A stretch of DNA of 36,742 nucleotides. Source: Multifurca ochricompacta. Taxonomy: Eukaryota > Basidiomycota > Agaricomycetes > Russulales > Russulaceae. The stretch lies in the NCBI GenBank assembly GCA_022496185.1, contig WTXG01000325.1:1-36742 (forward strand). Direction: 5' to 3'. The translations under genes and the position numbers were made by a program. Each line of letters begins with the position of its first letter. Position 1 is the first letter of the stretch. Under the pieces are notes generated by a model. It saw only the letters and a list, made by a program, of their open reading frames with translations. It made no database searches and was not told the origin of the DNA. Shown in pieces: positions 1 to 9,114 of this stretch.

Positions 1-4
1 ATGA

Positions 5-1153
5 GAGTATGTACACAGCTGCGCAAAGTGCCAGGAAAACAAGCCGAAGCTGTCCAAAAAGGTGCCACTCTACCCAATTGATGTCCCAGCATTGGCTGGG
101 CCATTCCAATATGTTGCTATGGATCTCATCACAGATCTCCCACCAGCAGGATGTTACGACATGATACTTACAATTGTTGATCAGGGCTGCTCTAAAGCGG
201 CTAAATTCATTCCATGCACCAAAGACATCACGGGCGAAGGAGTCGCAACATTGTATTACCAACATATATTTCCAATCTTCAGTCTCCCCCAATGGATCAT
301 TTCAGATTGCAATCCACATTTTACCTCCCACTTTTCACGTGTGCTCACTAAGACCCTACGCATCCAGCAAAATTTATCAACTGCCTTTCATCCTCGGACC
401 AATGGTGCTAGTGAGCATATGAATCTATGGCTCGAGCAGTACCTCCGTCTCTGGCTTGGGGATAATCAACACCGCTGGCCTGAATACCTTCCACTAGCCA
501 AATACATACATAACTCCTGGACGCATGATCGCACTAAACTAATGCCACATGCCCTAATTCACAGCATCTCCTTGGATTGGAAGGCCCAAGCAACGGAGAT
601 GGGTGTCCCCCATTTAGACAACCACTTATGTAGTCTTCAAGCTGCTTGCACGCGCACCAAGATTGCACTCCGATCTCCAACAAACCTATCCCGCCTGCCG
701 AACCTCCAGGTCGGCACCCAGGTATGGCTCGAAGGCAAGCACCTCAAGACACATTTTCCCTCCATCAAACTGGCCCCCTGGCATTATGGCCCCTTCAAAA
801 TCATGGCCCGCATCTCCCTGGTTGTCTATTGCCTCTCTTTACCTCCCCACATGAAAATACATGATGTCTTCCATATAGATTTGCTCACCCCTTATCAGGA
901 AACATTAGCACATGGTCCAAATTACTTGAGACCACCACCTGACATCATCAATATGGAAGAAGAATATGAAGTTGATGCAATATTAAACCACCAACATCAT
1001 GGACACTCCAAAAAGCTTCAATATTTGGTTAGCTGGAAAGGATATCCCACAAGTGACAACTCCTGGGTAAATGAACATGACTGCCATGCCCTGGACTTAG
1101 TAAAACAATACAATGACCTGCTATCTAGGTGCCAGGGTCGGCACCACCCTTGA
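5..1153 (+). pseudogene. Element G pol 3' end: integrase and chromodomain
   Basis: The frame is open from just after a TGA at 2-4 to a TGA at 1151-1153; there is no true start here because the ORF continues off the left edge. The first residues contain CAKC, the second half of the H2C2 zinc finger. The DDE core follows with MDLITDLP (first Asp), ISDCNPHFTS (second Asp) and GASEHMN (third, Glu). The second motif normally reads SDRDPRF; the changed residues fit CpG transitions. Integrase C-terminal motifs (VWLEGKHLKT, HDVFHIDLL) lead to a chromodomain with EYEVDAILNH, LQYLVSWKGYP and SWVNEHDC. Integrase inserts the cDNA, and the chromodomain is thought to steer insertion to marked chromatin. 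The stop at 2-4 aligns with an Arg in element A (NYVRGCAKC), so it fits CGA to TGA. Confidence 0.92.
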
Positions 1154-1180
1154 GGAGGGGGTGATTTCACTTTTCTTTTA
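1150..1180 (+). other. Secondary polypurine tract resembling an LTR start
   Basis: Directly at the end of the chromodomain frame the sequence reads GAGGAGGGGGTGA followed by TTTCACTTTTCTTTT. The true PPT and LTR start of this element (2966 on) reads AAAGGGGGTGA followed by TGTAACGTTTTCTTTT. The likeness suggests a duplicated or former 3' end of the element, with the third ORF lying between the two. It could also act as an internal polypurine primer site; that is inference. Confidence 0.55.
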
Positions 1181-1300
1181 TTCCCCAACCAACATCAGAA
1201 CCACTCTCTCTCACCCCCACATACTTCTATCACCCTGGCATGCATCAAACAAACCACCTGCATCTCCCAACCCAGACAACTTGTTCGACCCTCACCCAGA

Positions 1301-2928
1301 ATGTCTACCTCTCATCGTTCACCTATTCCCATCATTAACCCCAACATCCTGGAAGCTACCCAGGCAGCAATCCAAGATGCAGCAACAAAGGCAGCACTAC
1401 AATGACCACTGGATGCCCCATCCATTCCCCCCACTCCAGTACCATCACCAGCTCGCTCCCCTTCACCATCTTCAATCTCTTTCACTATGACTGATGACCC
1501 TACTGTAAATATCACTCAAGCAATAACACTGACCACAGAGAATCAGGCCTTGGATCAAGAAATCCGCTCCAGAGCCTTAGCCTTACTCCAGGATGCCAGA
1601 GCACAGCTAGGGGCCTCTGTTCCTCCTCCACCTGATGATCCTACATTTGTTTACCGCCCCACTTCGCCTGACCTTGATCCCTTCCCAACAGAGGACCTTG
1701 TGGACCAAACACAAAGAGACATGGAGGAAGGTAACGACACTGTTGACCTGTATGACCCTCCAGGCCCTCCCTTCCAACACAATCACCCACACTCTGCTAA
1801 CTATCTTGTCCACCCTATCACTGACCATGCTGGCCATACTGCTAATGCACGTTGGGTTGCCTATGAGTACGACAGAGAAGCACCGCAAATCACTTTGACC
1901 ATGGGTGCCCACCAACCTATCACATATCTTCCCCTTCATGTCCAACCTTCCTATCGCTTTGATCATGGCCCAAACCCAGTCTTAACCCAGTTCCAACAAC
2001 ATCTATTGTAAAACAGGCATGATGTGCAGCATACTGACTGTTGATGTTAGCGGGTTAGGCTAGAAAGACAAGTTATACTTCAGAGGTGAAGAAAACTCTA
2101 TTATACTATACTACACACCTAGAAAGACAAGTTATCTACATGAGACGGTTAGTCAAAGGTAAAGTAGTAAGTAAGGAAGTTGGGACTTACACTTCAGAGG
2201 TGAAGAAAACTCTGAAGTGTAAGAGATGAAACAGACACCCTTATATACTTCTTCAAGGGATGGTCTGTGCACTGGGAATAAGTCCACAAGTGCCGGACAA
2301 AGTCCAAACAATAAACATGAGGGAGAAAGGCCATTGGCCAGTACAGAAATCACATGTTACATGGTGCATCAGTCAGCTACTGCGGAATGTGAGAAAGAAA
2401 GTAATAATGATAATGTAAAAAGTCCGAGACTCCGGTATCTAATCTAATCTACAAAGTAGCTAATCTAATCACCTGATGCCTGAAGCATCACCGAACATCT
2501 TCTGTGTTCAACATCTATTTGATGACAACCAAACCTACACCTCCCTGGTTGACCTTGCCCTCAACAACTTGAATGACCCTGGAGCTTGGGCTGAAGTGTC
2601 ACGCTTTTGACATGCTACCAGATACTTGGAAGAAGCTCATTACATGGCAGCACATTGGCATCACCAAGTGAACAGGAGCACTGCACATGCATGATCTGTT
2701 GTACATGCACTATCCCGTGGTGATGTTTACCACCGCCTCTTCCCACATCTCACGTACGCCTATGCCCCAGATCACAACATCAGCCCCTCTCAGGCCATCA
2801 GACACGCCCCCCACCTGGAGCTATGTGCTATCCTTGGTGCTGGAGGTCCAGGGAGTCGTCAATTATCCAGTCACCCCTGTCGTTGTTGCCCTCCCCCTCA
2901 CATCACCAATCCTTCCTTGGGTGACTGA
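1301..2928 (+). pseudogene. Element G accessory third ORF downstream of pol
   Basis: An ATG at 1301 begins a frame that, once the insertion at 2007-2513 plus one 5-bp duplication is left out, runs without frameshift for 371 codons to TGA 2926-2928. Three in-frame TGAs (1403-1405, 2608-2610, 2692-2694) all fit CGA after CpG transition. The N-terminal part is Pro/Ser-rich, the middle is acidic (DDPTFVYRPTSPDLDPFP), and the C-terminal part contains HLELCAILGAGG and a Cys-rich PCRCCPPPH. I do not recognise the family. It lies between the chromodomain stop and the 3' LTR, the same place as the zinc-knuckle ORF of element B. Preservation of frame over 371 codons suggests it encoded a protein; the function is unknown (gag-like or nucleic-acid-binding is possible). 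Confidence 0.7.
2007..2513 (-). mobile_element. Solo LTR H, about 507 bp
   Basis: The insert begins TGTAAAAC and ends TTCAACA, is flanked by TCTAT on both sides (2002-2006 and 2514-2518), and its removal with one TCTAT restores the third ORF frame of element G. On the minus strand a TATATAA begins at 2247, and about 34 bases downstream starts a 23-base segment (2191-2213) that recurs at 2077-2099. This layout matches LTR family D and supports LTR identity and minus orientation. The flanking match is 11 bases, so a DNA transposon with an 11-bp duplication remains a less likely alternative. Confidence 0.72.
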
Positions 2929-2965
2929 CAGGACTGAGTGGGTTGCTTGGGGTCAAGCAAAACCT

Positions 2966-2978
2966 ACAAAGGGGGTGA
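2966..2978 (+). promoter_or_regulatory. Polypurine tract of element G
   Basis: ACAAAGGGGGTGA lies immediately before the 3' LTR start TGTAACG. In Ty3/gypsy elements such a tract primes plus-strand DNA synthesis. Confidence 0.85.
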
Positions 2979-3609
2979 TGTAACGTTTTCTTTTGCTTTT
3001 CTTTTCTTTTTCTTTCTTTTTTTATTGCATTATAACCACTTAGCTAGCTATCCATAGATCATCAAGTGATAGCAGATAACAGAGGGTTCAACCCCTTCTG
3101 TACGAGACCTAGCCCCCATTTATCTTCCTTATGATGCAAGTACACTTATCTATGACATCACCTGTGATGCAGTTATGATCTCATACATTATCTACTTGAC
3201 TTTACCACTGGCTAGACTCCTTCCTAAATAGCTCCCCAAACCATGTATTTAAACCCACCAGACTAGAGGAGACAGACCTTAAGTCTGTTCTCCTGTGTTC
3301 AATCCAGGTGTTCAGAGCTCACTGTGAAATCCCCTTGAACTCTTTAAGTTGCGACTTAAAGAGCCTTTGAACCTCAGAAACTTGTAGCAGGACCATTGTG
3401 TCACTGCTCGACTTTGCATCTCGCGTGTGCCCCTCTTGAGTCAGTGGGCTAGATGTTATCTTGATCACCCTCTTGATCTTGATAGCTTGACTGGTCTTGA
3501 CTGCTGTCTTGGCCTTGATTTCTCCTGATCAGTCTTGATAGGAGAACTTGCTTTGGATCACCTTGGATCCCAAACGACGACTTGACACAGCATGCACCTA
3601 GCTGTGACA
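2979..3609 (+). repeat. 3' LTR of element G (631 bp)
   Basis: Starts TGTAACG and ends CTGTGACA, followed by the target duplication CATCT. A TATA-like TATTTAAA is at 3246-3253, and TAAGTCTGTTCT, the predicted 5' end of the transcript, is at 3280-3291. A CRE-like TGACATCA is at 3153-3160. The part after R is rich in CTTGA repeats (about 3455-3545). The TATA, spacing and TAAGTCTGTTCT are shared with LTRs A, C and E, so these form one LTR group. The matching 5' LTR is outside the window. Confidence 0.92.
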
Positions 3610-4352
3610 CATCTACCCCATAATGTGAGCTATGCAAGGCTGTAAGGCCTCTATTCCAACCAGACACCAACCTCATCCAACAAAGGCCTCATTTGCACTT
3701 GGTCTTGTGGGACTATTTCGTGACCAGCCCAGTCTATGACCAGGAGGGCGCTAAGGGAACTAACCAGTCTTGATTCTAGACCCTAACAAGGGATATCACC
3801 CCTTGTAGCCCTCCCAGAAGAGCAGTTTACCCCTATTAATGTGCCAGTAAGAGCCACTTTCCTAGTATACCAACAACCAACAAAATGACCCATTCCAAAC
3901 ACAAGTCCACTATCATTTACACCACTTAAGGATCAAAACCAGTTTGTTGAGCTTAGTACTTTCAGTATACCAACTAACCTGTTCAATAAGGACCAATAAC
4001 ATTTGACCACAAGTCTCAGTTCTGCATGCCTTGTGTCATCAAGTTAGCCCCTTTGGAACCAACTAATTTGCCATCCAAGTAAAACACCAGTATTACTGGT
4101 CAAAGCCCAGACACAAAGGTCTAAGCACTGGGAAGAACACCAAAGTGTTTTCGAAAAACAAGGGTGACTCCTTAGCACAGAGCCATAGAGACTGACTGAC
4201 AAATTGTAAAAGAATACCTATCCAATTGGAATAGTGGGTCCTGTGAATCCAGCCCAAACCTAATGTCACAATGAGGCCCCACTCAATGCAAACCAAACAC
4301 AGAGAAGAATCCAAACACCAAGTGTGAACCTGACCAGAAGTCGAACACCTCT
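3610..4352 (-). mobile_element. LINE copy L0: 5' UTR start
   Basis: This stretch matches the first part of the L1 5' UTR (31114 down to 30557, then 29644 to 29445), allowing for the D2 insertion there. It begins directly at the 28S junction at 4352 and runs leftwards until interrupted by element G at 3609. It has no convincing ORF. It shows that a third LINE lies to the left in the same head-to-tail orientation. Confidence 0.85.
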
Positions 4353-4562
4353 TTTAACAGATGTGCCACCCCAGCCAAACTCCCCACCTGACAATGTCTT
4401 CAACCTGGATCGGCCTGCAAAGGACCTTGAAGGCCAAAAGGTGGGACTTTCATCCCAGCTCCACCTAATCGAATAAGTAAAAAGACGATAAAGGTAGTGG
4501 TATTTCAACAGTGCCGAAGCTCCCACTTATGCTACACCCTCTATGTCTTTTCACAATGTCAA

Positions 4563-4595
<33 letters not shown>

Positions 4596-4677
4596 TGCTG
4601 ATTCTGCCAAGCCCATTCCCTTGGCTGTGGTTTCACTAGATAGTAGATAGGGACAGTGGGAATCTTGTTAATCCATT
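4353..4677 (-). rRNA. 28S rRNA fragment, 325 bp, degenerate
   Basis: Read on the minus strand this matches fungal nuclear 25S/28S rRNA from AATGGATTAACGAG to CACATCTGTTAAA, including CCCACTGTCCCTATC, GAAACCACAGCCAAGGGAA, AAGTGGGAGCTTCGG and GGGGAGTTTGGCTGGGG. The identification is from memory of the conserved LSU sequence. The rRNA stops abruptly at both ends: LINE L1 3' end on the right, L0 5' end on the left. Many expected CpGs are TpG or CpA (for example GGGGTGGC for GGGGCGGC), so it is not a functional rRNA. The same 325-base segment recurs at 31115-31439. Confidence 0.95.
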
Positions 4678-5115
4678 TCGTGGAACCCACCCCTCTTTTC
4701 CAACTTGAGAAGACAAGTGTACTGAGAGAGATCTGCAGGGCGGTCTAATGGACACCACACTAAGGTCTCCCCTAGTCAGCGACACAGGACTTTCACCCAG
4801 TGAACCCTGTTTTAGGTGCTGCTCAGTAAAGGGCGGTAGGTACATCACCCCACGTCAGAGCTGCCATATACAATTGTACTTTGGCTTATGGTACACTGGG
4901 AAGTAATATGCTGCCAGACAGCACAACTGCCCCTGTTGTATGGGGGGCTCCAAGACCCATCACAAGTCAAACAGTGCAGAAACCCCAGGAGGGGGTCAGC
5001 ACCAAGTCCTCCAAGCCATGCTGTAAAGCCCTATACACCATAGTTACCATCAAGCATGTCAGCTACCAAGTGAGCCAAGTCCAGAGACAAGGCCACTAGG
5101 GCAATACAGGCAAGG

Positions 5116-6374
5116 TGTTATGACCCTACTCTTTTCCTGACCCTGCACACCATGCCTTATTCCTTGCACCATCCTTGATCTCCTCCTTCTCTGGACCACT
5201 CTTTGATGCCCTTGGCCTGTTGCCTTGGGACCTTCCTTGATGCCTGTGGCCTGTGTGCCCAGGACCCTACCCTGATTCCTGTGACATTGTTCATAGGACT
5301 GACCTCCCATGCTGCCATTTACACCTAACCTGCTGGTAGTTATGCTGCTACACTGTTGGATGTATACCACCCTTCCTTGCTGCCTTGGCTTATGCCTTGG
5401 CCACTGCTCCTGACCCTGTCCCTGTGCTTGACACCCATAGGAACCCCTGACATTGTCCCTGCCAATCTGACCAGTCCAGACAACTAGATGACTTTGGCTT
5501 GTACTTGACCCTCTGCCAGTCATGTGACTCCTGGCCATGTGACCCTTGGCCATGTGATCCTTGACCATGTGATCCCTGACCATGTGACTTTGGACCATGT
5601 GATCCCTGACCCTGATCACAGCATCTTCATCTGATCATTTACCCCTTTCTGATCACATGGCCCATCTGGCTCATCATTCGCTTCTCTGATTCCTGTGGGA
5701 GTATTCCCACATCCACCCTGACTCCTGTGGGACCTGTTATCTCCCCATTTACCCCTGACCCTGGTGGGAATCCTCCCACACTGATATGACTCCTGTGGGG
5801 CTGTCCCACATGATTATGCTTCTGATAAGGCTTATCCTTATCATGGACTATATTTGACATCTTATCTGCTATTGGATGATAAGGACTCTGACCCTGTTCC
5901 TGATTAGCTACAAACCAGATCCCCATACAGTATATAAGACCCTGTAGACAGTTTGTACAACCCTAGATTTGACCTCTTGGGCCTTCAGCCTAGAGATCTT
6001 AGACCCCAATACATCAGAAGCCTTTTCCCCTCTTTTTGTGTCCTTGAGATCCCTGCAGGGACCCCCATTGCCTCTGGCAATGGGTGTGTACCCTTCCCTT
6101 TGAACCCCTCTGCCACTCCCTGAGGGCTCCAGTGCACTTGGTGTGCTTCCGGCACAGCAACTGGGCCCTGTCCCCACTTAACAGCCTTAGGGATTAGCTC
6201 CCTTTGGCTGGCTCATCCCATCTCCCTCTGTGCTTGATTATAGCACCAAACCTTAACCAATTCCGAAGCTAGACAGTGCCCAGAGTCTAGCCTTATTGTG
6301 CTGGGCTCATGGCTGAGGTAATGGACCTGCGCCAACCTGTGCACACCGCACAGAACACTCTGCTGAGCATAACA
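5116..6374 (+). mobile_element. Solo LTR F, 1,259 bp
   Basis: Starts TGTTATGACC and ends CATAACA, flanked by CAAGG at 5111-5115 and 6375-6379. L2 has the empty site near 31876-31885 (GCAAGGAGAACC). TATATAAGAC at 5931 sets plus orientation; by analogy with the other LTRs the transcript would start near 5964 (TAGATTTGACC). The U3 holds a 6-copy tandem repeat and several TGTGGGA / TCCCACA inverted pairs between 5690 and 5810. No internal region is present, so it probably arose by LTR-LTR recombination. Its ends resemble those of element B LTRs (TGTTA...TAACA). The apparent minus-strand ORF 5059-5619 is repeat-driven and not a gene. Confidence 0.92.
5521..5610 (+). repeat. Six tandem 15-bp units in LTR F U3
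   Basis: Six consecutive 15-base units beginning CATGTGA, of form CATGTGAYYCYTGRC with minor variation. Each carries CATGTG, an E-box-type hexamer. They lie about 320 bp upstream of the TATA at 5931, so they may be U3 enhancer repeats. LTR D also has several CATGTGA / TCACATG boxes near its U3 end (about 17705-17820). Confidence 0.85.
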
Positions 6375-6476
6375 CAAGGAGAACCCAACACCAACCCTCT
6401 CCCATTGGGGAAACCAGTTTGTAAGTCAAGCTAGGCTGTATCAAGATGGCAGCCGGGTCCGGTCAAGAGGGGGCTC

Positions 6477-8022
6477 TCAAAGGTCCACCGGCGGGGCGTC
6501 ATCCACATCCAGGGCATCACAGTCTCAAGTGTTATCCCAAGGCGCATGATACCCAGACGTGTCAGCTACCTGCCATGGCAAACCCCTAATGTCTTCCCCC
6601 CTCTCAAGGCTACCCTCAGACAGTGATCCTGTGAAAGATCATTCCCCAGTAAGACCCGTACCAATGCACGAGCAAAAGAGGGGCACTACTATCTGAAGGA
6701 ATTGCACCACTTTAATGTAGTGGTGAGAGTCAAAGTTATTACTAAACACCCTCATATGGCCAAAGCCCAATTGATATTGGTCAAAATAACCAAGCAAGTC
6801 ATGTCTACCTGCCGATCTAATTAACCCACCAAGGAGGTATATTGAACCACTCCATCTAAAGAGACATTCCGGTCCTCAACCCCCCATTCATTAGAGATAA
6901 CGCATAAGAGGGATTCCTGAGTCCTCAGTGCATCTGAAGATGGCTTATATTCTGCTCAAGGGTAGCGGTATGCACCGCCACGACTTTGTGGTGTAAACAT
7001 GTCACAAGCAGATGTGAAACTTCCCTTCCTGATATTATAGGAGCCTGACACAAGGCGCAAACACCCCTTTCGAAAGAGGGGGTCTGCCCTGTGGGGTGAT
7101 ATGCTGCCAAGCACCTTCCACTGTAGGGAAGGCATTCATCTGTGCAAGTGCCAACCAGTGCACTCCGTCTGCTAAATCAGTATGATTAACAGCCTCTCTA
7201 AGGTATCCTCTTGACATACCAAATGGTATTTGTCATACCGTGACCAACCAAGTGATCTTTGAGAAGACATCAATCGCTCCAGAACAACGTCTCTAATCAA
7301 CATAAGGCGCTAGCCTGTTTCCTCATCTGCCTCTGGGGAGGTTCAACCCTTGGCCATTAGCTCTCTTGGTATTCAAACCCAAAAAGTATCTAAACAATTA
7401 TAGGGGAGATATCCTGGCCGGGACCACTTGAGGGGCCCCCTTCATCTGTATGCCAACAAGTTCTGTGACCAAGTCGGCATGGTGTCCAATAGTAAGAATT
7501 AGATTTCTGATCCAGTTCAGCATGCAGCCTATTTCAGCCCATAAACGTATAGGGGCTTCTTGGTCCCAGTCAAGTCGGAACCCTTTGTCTAAGTCAGCAG
7601 AGTACTTATGTTTTTCTGATATAGCTTTTATCATCCACCTCTTCGACTGTGTCACCCAGGTCAAGTGTTTAGTCGGGAAGGAAGCGGGGCTATTCCAAAG
7701 AATCTGAATCCAAGTTTTCAGTTTCTCACTGGCATTATTGAGCTTTCCAACCAGGCATGCGCACATGGCACACAGTTCCTGGAATATCGGGGAAAACCAA
7801 GCTCATAACAAATCAAAAATGCATCCATACAGGTGTTTTGCCTGTGCAAGCCTATGATCCACTTAGCGGCTGTGTTAATAACCCGCTGCATAGGTTCTGC
7901 ATGAACCTTTTGGAAACCCAGCAATTCTGCACCAAACAACATGGTAGGGTAAATAAGATTTTGTACTAAGGCCACCTTTATGTGTAAGGGGCAGAATTTG
8001 TCTATCAAGAAAGGTCTAAGGG
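6477..8022 (-). pseudogene. LINE L1 ORF2, 3' part (RT thumb and C-terminal zinc knuckle)
   Basis: This continues the ORF2 that is cut at 23485 by element A. Readable pieces include DKFCPLHIKVALVQNLIYP, FGAELLGFQKVHAEPM and WIIGLHRQNTCMDAF (about 8005-7850), and then LKTWIQILWNSPASF. Near 7005-7060 is GVCALCQAPIISGREVSHLL, giving CX2CX11HX4C, the zinc knuckle usual at the C-terminus of LINE ORF2 proteins. The end GYHAPWDNT, an in-frame TGA, DCDALDVDDAPPVDL and the stop at 6477-6479 match L2. Several frameshifts separate these pieces. No RNase H domain was recognised. Confidence 0.82.
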
Positions 8023-8641
8023 TGTCACAGCCAGGTGCCTGCTGTGTCCAGTCATAGTGTCAGTGTCCGAAGGCCCTCAGGATCTGGGCGCATTCAAGAT
8101 TCGAGTTCAGATAGAGAGTATCTAAGTCAGGTCAAAGTTTCAAGTCCTCACAACGATATGGAGGGGACATGTGCAGAAAATGAAGTTGAAAGCAGTGGCA
8201 ATCAGCCCTGCAGAGCTACTGGGAAGAAGGCTCCTCAAAGCTGCTACTTAGGGAGTTCAAGAGGGGTTCTGTGAAGTCAAATACACCTGTATTAGATACA
8301 AGAGAACAGACTTAGGGTCTGTCTCTGTAACCTAGCAGTCTAAATACATGATTGAAAAGGCACATCAAAGAGAGGCATATCAGTGACAGGTACATCAGAA
8401 GATATAAGCTAAGCAGAAGGTTCTGATAAGTAACCTCAGTAGTCATGGGTTCCAGGGGTTATGCCCTGGAGTGAGATAGGATAGGACAAGAGTGTAAAAG
8501 AGGGGTTGCGCCCTCTACAGAGACCATATGGTGAAGGAGATAGGGAACAGATCTCGAACGCATGTGACATAGATGTCACAACCGTGTCACAAACCATTAT
8601 GGATAGTCACACAAACCATTACATGGACAAAAAGCATCACA
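8023..8641 (-). repeat. 3' LTR of element A (619 bp)
   Basis: On the minus strand it starts TGTGATGC and ends GGCTGTGACA. Plus-strand AGAACAGACTTA at 8303-8314 is the complement of the predicted RNA 5' end TAAGTCTGTTCT, about 32 bases downstream of a TATTTAG box. It is the same length as the 5' LTR at 22866-23484. Confidence 0.95.
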
Positions 8642-8653
8642 TCACTCCCATTG
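8642..8653 (-). promoter_or_regulatory. Polypurine tract of element A
   Basis: On the minus strand CAATGGGAGTGA abuts the 3' LTR start TGTGATGC. It ends in the same GTGA as the PPT of element G. Confidence 0.75.
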
Positions 8654-9104
8654 TATGTTTGAGCTTGCCCCTAAGCACGGTTAGTTAAAGTAACATCAGT
8701 GATACTCAGGGGAAAGTGCAGATCATGGCATCATCAAGGGTATTGAGAGCTTCCTGGCTCTGCCTGATAGGATTGCCGCGCGAAATTGTGGACAGTGTGC
8801 ATCATGTATCAGCAGTCTAGATAAGATATGGGTTGCATTTTGAATATTGCAGTCAATTCAGTCTTCTTGCCGCCTGCTAGTGCGCGAGTTCACTGTAGTT
8901 GTCTGGTAGCACATAGAATATGCGAGATCTTTGCTCAGGCTGCAGGACTGTGAAGGTTGCCTAGAGCTGAGCTTTATCAAGGATGTGAAGTTTTCTATTG
9001 GCCTTTTGGGTGGGAGATTGGTGAGAGGTTTTTGTTGGGCTAGGATGATCAATTTTATAGAAGGTCAAGGAACTGGGTCTTTAATTGTGTCAGAATCTCA
9101 GAAT
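8654..9104 (-). other. Element A region between chromodomain and 3' LTR
   Basis: About 450 bp with no supported gene; the best frame is 64 codons (9052-8858) and resembles nothing I know. Elements G and B carry an accessory ORF in this position, so A may have lost it or never had it. At the chromodomain stop (9105-9117) the minus strand reads TAAGGGGGGGGTAATTC, a second purine tract like the one in G at 1150. Confidence 0.6.
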
Positions 9105-9114
9105 TACCCCCCCC

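Larger units (their letters stand above)
1..3609 (+). mobile_element. Ty3/gypsy chromodomain retrotransposon G, 3' part
   Basis: This is the 3' portion of an LTR retrotransposon cut by the window edge. In order it shows the end of the integrase zinc finger, the integrase core, a chromodomain, an accessory third ORF, a polypurine tract and a 3' LTR. It sits in the 5' UTR of LINE copy L0: the base sequence resumes at 3610 with CATCT, and the equivalent uninterrupted L1 sequence around 29445-29449 also reads CATCT, so CATCT is the likely target duplication. The 5' LTR, gag, protease and RT lie outside the window. The chromodomain places it in the chromovirus branch of Ty3/gypsy. It is inactivated by TGA stops and by solo LTR H. 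Confidence 0.93.
4678..6476 (-). other. L1 3' UTR, split by solo LTR F
   Basis: Sequence between the ORF2 stop (6477-6479) and the 28S junction, about 535 bp once LTR F is removed. Its counterpart in L2 is 31440-31975. It has no supported ORF. It includes a short inverted repeat (TTCACTGGGTGAA here, TTCACCGGGTGAA in L2) that may fold in the RNA; 3' UTR folds are used for template recognition in some site-specific LINEs, which is inference here. Confidence 0.75.

Noticed and set aside
2007..2513. MULE-like DNA transposon with an 11-bp target duplication
   Set aside because: TG...CA ends, a 5-bp duplication, and a TATA plus repeated start segment like LTR D fit a solo LTR better; terminal inverted repeats are not convincing.
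4353..4677. Functional rRNA gene
   Set aside because: Only 325 bases of 28S are present, with abrupt ends and multiple CpG losses in conserved positions.
5059..5619. Minus-strand 186-codon ORF with GHM/DHM repeats
   Set aside because: It runs through LTR F and owes its repeats to the 15-bp minisatellite; it crosses the LTR boundary.
8654..9104. A third ORF in element A comparable to those of G and B
   Set aside because: The only frame is 64 codons with no likeness to either; treated as non-coding.
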